A program made the translations under genes and the position numbers. Shown piece after piece: positions 59,811-64,000 of a DNA stretch of 64,000 nucleotides (within the stretch, counting starts at the first letter, position 1; every line of letters begins with the position of its first letter). Below the pieces are notes generated by a model. The model was not told where the DNA came from, made no database searches, and worked only from the letters and a program-made list of their open reading frames with translations. Source of the stretch: Tulasnella sp. 424. Its lineage: Eukaryota; Basidiomycota; Agaricomycetes; Cantharellales; Tulasnellaceae. The DNA lies in assembly GCA_019633425.1 (NCBI GenBank), contig WSUB01000008.1, positions 248,001 to 312,000 of the forward strand, given 5' to 3'.

Positions 59811-60833
59811 GACTTCTTGTGAACACCTTATCGTACGAGCCTGGTAAACAGTCGCCAGTCTGCAGATTGTTCTGTTCTAAGATCTGTTTAGAGTGCATAA
59901 TACTAGAAAGCGAAACAGCGACCGGATGTGTCCGCTCCAAGCCCCGAGCTTGGTTTGCCTGCACGAGACAGTCGATAAGACGGACTCCACCCCGATGACT
60001 CCGGTCAGGGCCAACTTAACATGTAACTGCAACGAAAAAATGTAGAGAACAAGAAAGGGTTTGAATAAGACGCCAAAGGTGATCAAGAAACACTAGTCAA
60101 AGATACTAGGACAAAAATTGCGAGGACACTCGCGTTTCTCGAAAGAGGACATTCACACGTGAAGAGTGAGAGGTCCGTTTTGCTGAAGGCGAAAGGTTGA
60201 CCTCAGGTCATGCGGGAGTTCATCATCGAATCATTTAGGACGTGTTTGACGATGGTTGGTTCGGCGGGGTTGCGCTTGTTACGGAGGATGTCTCTGAGAG
60301 GAATCGTTCGGCAATCTGGAGGCTAGGCTGAGAGTTGACGGAAGAACCTTGTAATCCAGAGCACCGTTCTTTCGCTCGGCACCAGCCTCAGTAGCGTCGT
60401 CATCTGTAAAAGCAATGGAGCTCCAGGTTATGGCCCGAGCTCCCATACCTGGAGGCCGCAAGCTCTCAGACGAAAGTGCAGCTTCCAGAGCTGGAGTGGG
60501 CGTGGTAACGTTGCGCTGAACCGGGGTGATAGCACCGGATTTGCGGGCCTGGTGTTGAAGGTATGTCGTTGCTGGTTGCGGTAACGCCCTCGACTACGGC
60601 TCAAGGGTGCACGAACTAGCCTGGGACGCTGATTTGCTTAACTGTGTAACCTATGTAAACATTTTGAATCTTGTAAATGAGCCGGAAGTGACCAGAGGGC
60701 CGAGCCTTAGGACCGCTAAATCCGTAAGGTTTCGACACAAAATATCGATCATGTCCCATCCGATGAGCCTAACACACTCATCTGTTCCTTCTACGCAGTA
60801 CTCTTCCCTCTCACTATCTCGATAGCTCGACAA
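59811..60833. other. Spacer between esterases A and B
   Basis: About 1 kb. It holds the esterase A 3' flank, a minus-strand coding-like fragment (60204-60480, listed separately) and, from about 60600, a copy of the upstream sequence seen before esterase A. Confidence 0.6.
60204..60480 (-). pseudogene. Duplicated minus-strand gene fragment, copy 1
   Basis: Read leftwards, it matches 63727-64000. Shared segments include PPGMGARAITWSS, AFTDDDATEAG and NGALDYKVLPST, then in another frame DILRNKRNPAEPTIVKHVL ending in TGA at about 60204. It has five bases more than the other copy (near 60318), which breaks the shared frame. No start or upstream exons are seen here, so it is probably a remnant carried by the duplication. 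Confidence 0.45.
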
Positions 60834-61885
60834 ATGCCAACCAAAATAGTCGACGTCATTCTCCTTTTTGGAGATTCTCAGACTCAAGGCGCATGGGAAG
60901 AAGGAGGCTTTGCCCAACGCTTAGCTTGTGAGTACTCTTTTTGCCCTTGTCGAGTTTGAACGCCCAGTAAAATTGTACCTCTATCTGGCATCTGGAGACG
61001 TTTACGTCCGAAAGCTAGACGTTATTAACAGAGGTCTCTCTGGATACAACTCGGAGTGGGCGCTACCAGTCTTCGAACAAGTCTGTGGCCGAGCAACGCG
61101 CCGGGAAAAGGTTTCGCTGACCAGTCCCGGGAGCGCAGGTCTTGCCCAAAAAGGACGCCATAGGACCAAAGGTCAAGCTTTTAACGCTCTGGTTGGGAGG
61201 GAACGATACTTGCATCTTGCCCAGTGCACAACACGTCAGTTTGCCGAGCCACCTGCTACATTTCTGTCCGACGCCCACGATATTGTCTAGCTTCCCCTAG
61301 ACCGATTCGTTGTCAACCTCAGGCAAATGGTTTCTATGGTTCAGTCTCCCGACTCCGAATACTACTCTCCCGAGACGCGTATCATTCTTATTACACCCGC
61401 GCCCATCAACGAAGCTGTCCGCGCCGCGACGCTTGGCTCCCGAGACCCGCCGATTGCCCTCGATAGAAAGTCTGAGGTTACGAAGAAGTACGCCGAAGCG
61501 GTGATCAAACTCGGTCAAGAACTAAACGTACCTGTCTTGGATGTGTACACGCCCATCTGGGAGGCCACCGATAATGGAGATCCCAAGAAGCTGGAGAGGT
61601 ATCTGTACGACGGGTTACACCTATCGAAAGAAGGTTACGCCGTAGGTCTTTCTGTGCACCTGCATGACGCTCAGTATCGCTGAGGCAAACCCTTCCAGGT
61701 CCTGTACGACCTCTTGATCCAGACAATCAAAACCAAGTTCCCCGAACTGCATTACGACGCTTTGCCGATGGACTTCCCCGGGTATGTGGGGTTTCAAAGC
61801 CTCTCGACGTACCAATCATCCTAATTGCTTGACCCGTAGCTGGAAAGACTTGGACTGGAGCAATGCCCGAGCATCCATCCTTTGA
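60834..61885 (+). CDS. IAH1-like SGNH esterase, copy B
   Basis: Second tandem copy with the same six-exon plan and intact splice sites; stop TGA at 61883-61885. Block I reads LLFGDSQTQGAW (Ile to Gln after the catalytic Ser). Block II is VINRGLSGYN, block III TLWLGGNDTCILP (Ala to Gly, Ala to Thr). Block V YDGLHLSKEGY is intact. Catalytic Ser, Gly, Asn, Asp and His are all kept, so it should encode an enzyme, perhaps with altered substrate preference. Exon 2 uses a GGAG acceptor where A and C have GTAG. Confidence 0.9.
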
Positions 61886-62265
61886 GACTTCTTGTGAACA
61901 CCTTATCGTACGAGCATGGCAAACAGTCGCCAGTATGCAAACTATTCTGTTCGCAGACTTGTTTAGAGTGCATATTATTAAAAAGTGAAATATCAACCGC
62001 ATGTGTCCGCGTTTGCCTACACGGGACAACCGACTAGCCGGACTCCATTCCAATGGCTCCGGTCAGTTCTCTGCATAAACGGCCAATTTAATCAGGACTG
62101 CTAAATCCGTAGGGTTTGCTGATGGACGATATCGAAACGATATCTTGATACATATCAAGCCATATCTACGGCCGTCCCGTCCGATGAGCCTAGCGCACAT
62201 ATTTGTTCCTTTCCCGCTACTACTACGCAGCACTCTGCACTCTTACTGCATCAATAGCTCGACAA
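61886..62265. other. Spacer between esterases B and C
   Basis: 380 bases. Starts like the 3' flank of copy A, then passes after GGTCAGTTCTCTGC into sequence matching the upstream region of copy B. No minus-strand fragment here. Confidence 0.55.
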
Positions 62266-63319
62266 ATGCCAACCAAAATAGTCGACGTCATTCTTCTTTT
62301 TGGGGATTCGGGCACCGAAGGTGCATGGGAGGAAGGAGCATTCGTCCAACGCTTAGCTTGTTAGTACTATTTCCGGTCGTGTCGACTTTGGGCGCCCACT
62401 AGCATTGTACCTCTATCTGGCACCTGTAGACGATTACGCTCGAAAGCTAGACGTTATTAACAGAGGTCTCTCCGGATACAACTCGGAGTGGGCGCTACCA
62501 GTCTTCGAACAAGTCTGTGGCCGAGCAACGCGCTGGGAAAAGGTTTCGCTGACCAGTCCCGGGAGCACAGGTCTTTCCCCAAAAGGGTGCCATAGGACCA
62601 AAGGTCAAGCTTTTAACGATCTGGTTTGGAGGGAATGATGCTTGCCTCTTGCCCAGCCCACAACACGTCAGTCCGGCCAAGATATCCGCCCCATTCCTGC
62701 CTGACGACTGCCATGTCGCCTAGCTTCCCCTAGACCGATTCATCGCCAGCCTCAGACAAATGGTTTCCATGGTTCAGTCTCCAGACTCCCAATACTACTC
62801 TCCCGAGACACGCATCATCCTTATTACACCCCCGCCCTTCAACGAAGCTGTCCGCGCGGCGAGACTTGCCGCCAGAGACCCGCCGATTGCCCTCGACAGA
62901 AAGTCTGGAGTTACGAGGAAGTACGCCGACGCGGTGATCGAGCTCGGTAAAGAACTGAACGTACCAGCCTTGGATGTGTACACACCCATCTGGGAGGCCA
63001 CCGATAATGGAGATCCGAAGAAGCTGGAGAAGTATCTGTACGACGGGCTACATCCGTCTAAAGAAGGTTACGCCGTATGTTTTTCCGTGCACCTCCTTGG
63101 CCCTCGGTATCGCTGAGGCAAACCCTTGCCAGGTCATATACGACCTCTTGATCCAGACGATCGAGACGAAGTTTCCCGAACTGCATTATGACGCTTTGCC
63201 GATGGTTTTCCCCGGGTACGTGGGGTTTCAAAGTCTCTCGACCTACCAGTCATCCTAATTGCTTGACTCGTAGCTGGAAAGACTTGGATTGGAGCAACGC
63301 CCGAGCATCCATCTTTTGA
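62266..63319 (+). CDS. IAH1-like SGNH esterase, copy C
   Basis: Third tandem copy, six exons, TGA at 63317-63319. Block I reads LLFGDSGTEGAW and continues EEGAFVQRLA; block II is intact. Block III TIWFGGNDACLLP keeps Asn. Block V YDGLHPSKEGY keeps Asp and His but has Pro after His. Exon 1 donor is GTTAGT rather than GTGAGT or GTCAGT. Open throughout, so probably functional, though it carries the most changes at conserved blocks of the three. Confidence 0.88.
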
Positions 63320-63726
63320 GGCTTCTTGTGAACCGTGAGCCTGGTAAACAGTCACCAGTCTGCAAATCGCATGTCCTAAGACGTATTCAGAGTGCGTAAT
63401 ACTAGAAACTTGAAAGTGAAATATCAGCCGCATGCGTCCGCTCCAAGCCCCGAGCTTGGTTTGCCTCCATGAGACACTCGGACTCCACCCCAACGGCTCC
63501 GGTCAGTTCTCCGCATAAATGGCCAATTTAACACGTAACTGCAACTAAAAAAAGGTAGAAAACAAGAAAGGGTTTGAAAAAGACGCCAAAGGCGATCGAG
63601 AAACACTAGTCTAAGATATCAGTACAAAAATTGCGGGAACACTCGCCCTTCTCAAAAGAGGACATGTACATGTGAAGGGGGGAAGGGAAGGTCCGTTTTG
63701 CTGAAGGCGAAAAGTTGACCTCAGGT
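63320..63726. other. 3' flank of esterase C
   Basis: 407 bases matching the 3' flank of esterase A (for example GAAACACTAGTC near 63600 and 60090). No gene. Confidence 0.55.
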
Positions 63727-64000
63727 CATGCAGGATTTCATCATTAAATCGTTTAGGCCGTGCTTGATGATGGTTGGTTCGGCGGGGTTGCGCTTATCAT
63801 GGAGGATGTCTCCGAGAGGAGAGGTTCGGTAATCTGGAGACTGGGAGTTGATGGAAGAACCTTGTAATTCAGAGCACCGTTCTCTCGTTCGACACCGGCC
63901 TCAGACGCATCGTCATCTGTAAAAGCAAAGGAGCTCGAGGTTATGGTACGAGCTCCCATCCCTGGGGGATACAGACTCTCGGACGAAAGTGCAGCTTCCG
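63727..64000 (-). CDS. Minus-strand gene 3' part, copy 2 (runs off window)
   Basis: Open, coding-like sequence read leftwards from the right edge: LYPPGMGARTITSSS, AFTDDDASEAGVERENGALN, then (in a second frame) QGSSINSQSPDYRTSPLGDI and KRNPAEPTIIKHGLNDLMM to a TGA near 63727. The frame change must be bridged by an intron I could not place. Product unknown. The fuller gene probably lies to the right of the window; 60204-60480 is its duplicated remnant. Confidence 0.4.

Larger units (their letters stand above)
58450..64000. repeat. Tandem duplication block holding three esterase genes
   Basis: Three diverged units, each with matching upstream sequence and an esterase. Units one and three also share about 500 bases downstream (about 60000-60480 and 63490-64000), including a minus-strand coding-like segment. 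The B-C spacer is short and lacks this downstream part, so it was deleted or never copied. Copies differ at many scattered bases, so the duplication is not recent. The block runs past the right edge. Confidence 0.85.

Overview
The window looks like nuclear DNA of a filamentous basidiomycete, most likely an Agaricomycete. Genes are dense and on both strands. Nearly all are split by 45-70 nt GT-AG introns. The set includes elongation factor 3, a fungal hallmark, and several proteins belong to families I know mainly from mushroom-forming fungi (DUF6589, RecQ-like helicases of mobile DNA, a glycine- and serine-rich arrestin). Exon boundaries below were read by eye from splice signals and frame; where I could not settle one, I say so.

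Layout. 1-7.7 kb: OPA3-like mitochondrial protein (runs off the left edge), a SET/NAP-type histone chaperone, a polyQ/serine-rich protein and a serine-rich hypothetical. 7.7-11.4 kb: no convincing gene. 11.4-17.4 kb: a SAM methyltransferase with a long tail, and glutathione reductase with a mitochondrial leader. 17.7-25.2 kb: elongation factor 3 and V-ATPase subunit a. 25.3-36.7 kb: compact housekeeping block with an ITFG1/TIP-like FG-GAP membrane protein, LACTB2-like metallo-beta-lactamase, the cleavage/polyadenylation factor PFS2, an ABCG transporter with a Cys-rich lumenal domain, and a basic coiled-coil protein. 37.1-47.3 kb: an EI24-type membrane protein, an SLC35F6-like transporter and an alpha-arrestin-like protein. 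57.2-64 kb: mitochondrial J-protein JAC1/HSC20, then three tandem IAH1-like SGNH esterases in a locally duplicated block.

The standout is 48,711-55,362, a 6,652-bp DNA transposon. It has two identical 207-bp terminal inverted repeats and a 7-bp target duplication (TTCGAAT). It carries two convergent genes: a DUF6589 protein, which I infer is the transposase, and an apparently intact six-exon RecQ-like helicase. Each inverted repeat ends inside with the same TATA-like sequence upstream of each start codon, so the repeats probably act as matched promoters. The element sits inside an otherwise open reading frame whose two halves rejoin in frame across the target site. The DUF6589 gene has one in-frame TAG, so this copy may need help, read-through or a corrected sequence. 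I could not match the gene pair plus the 7-bp duplication to one established superfamily.

No tRNA, rRNA or CRISPR array was found.
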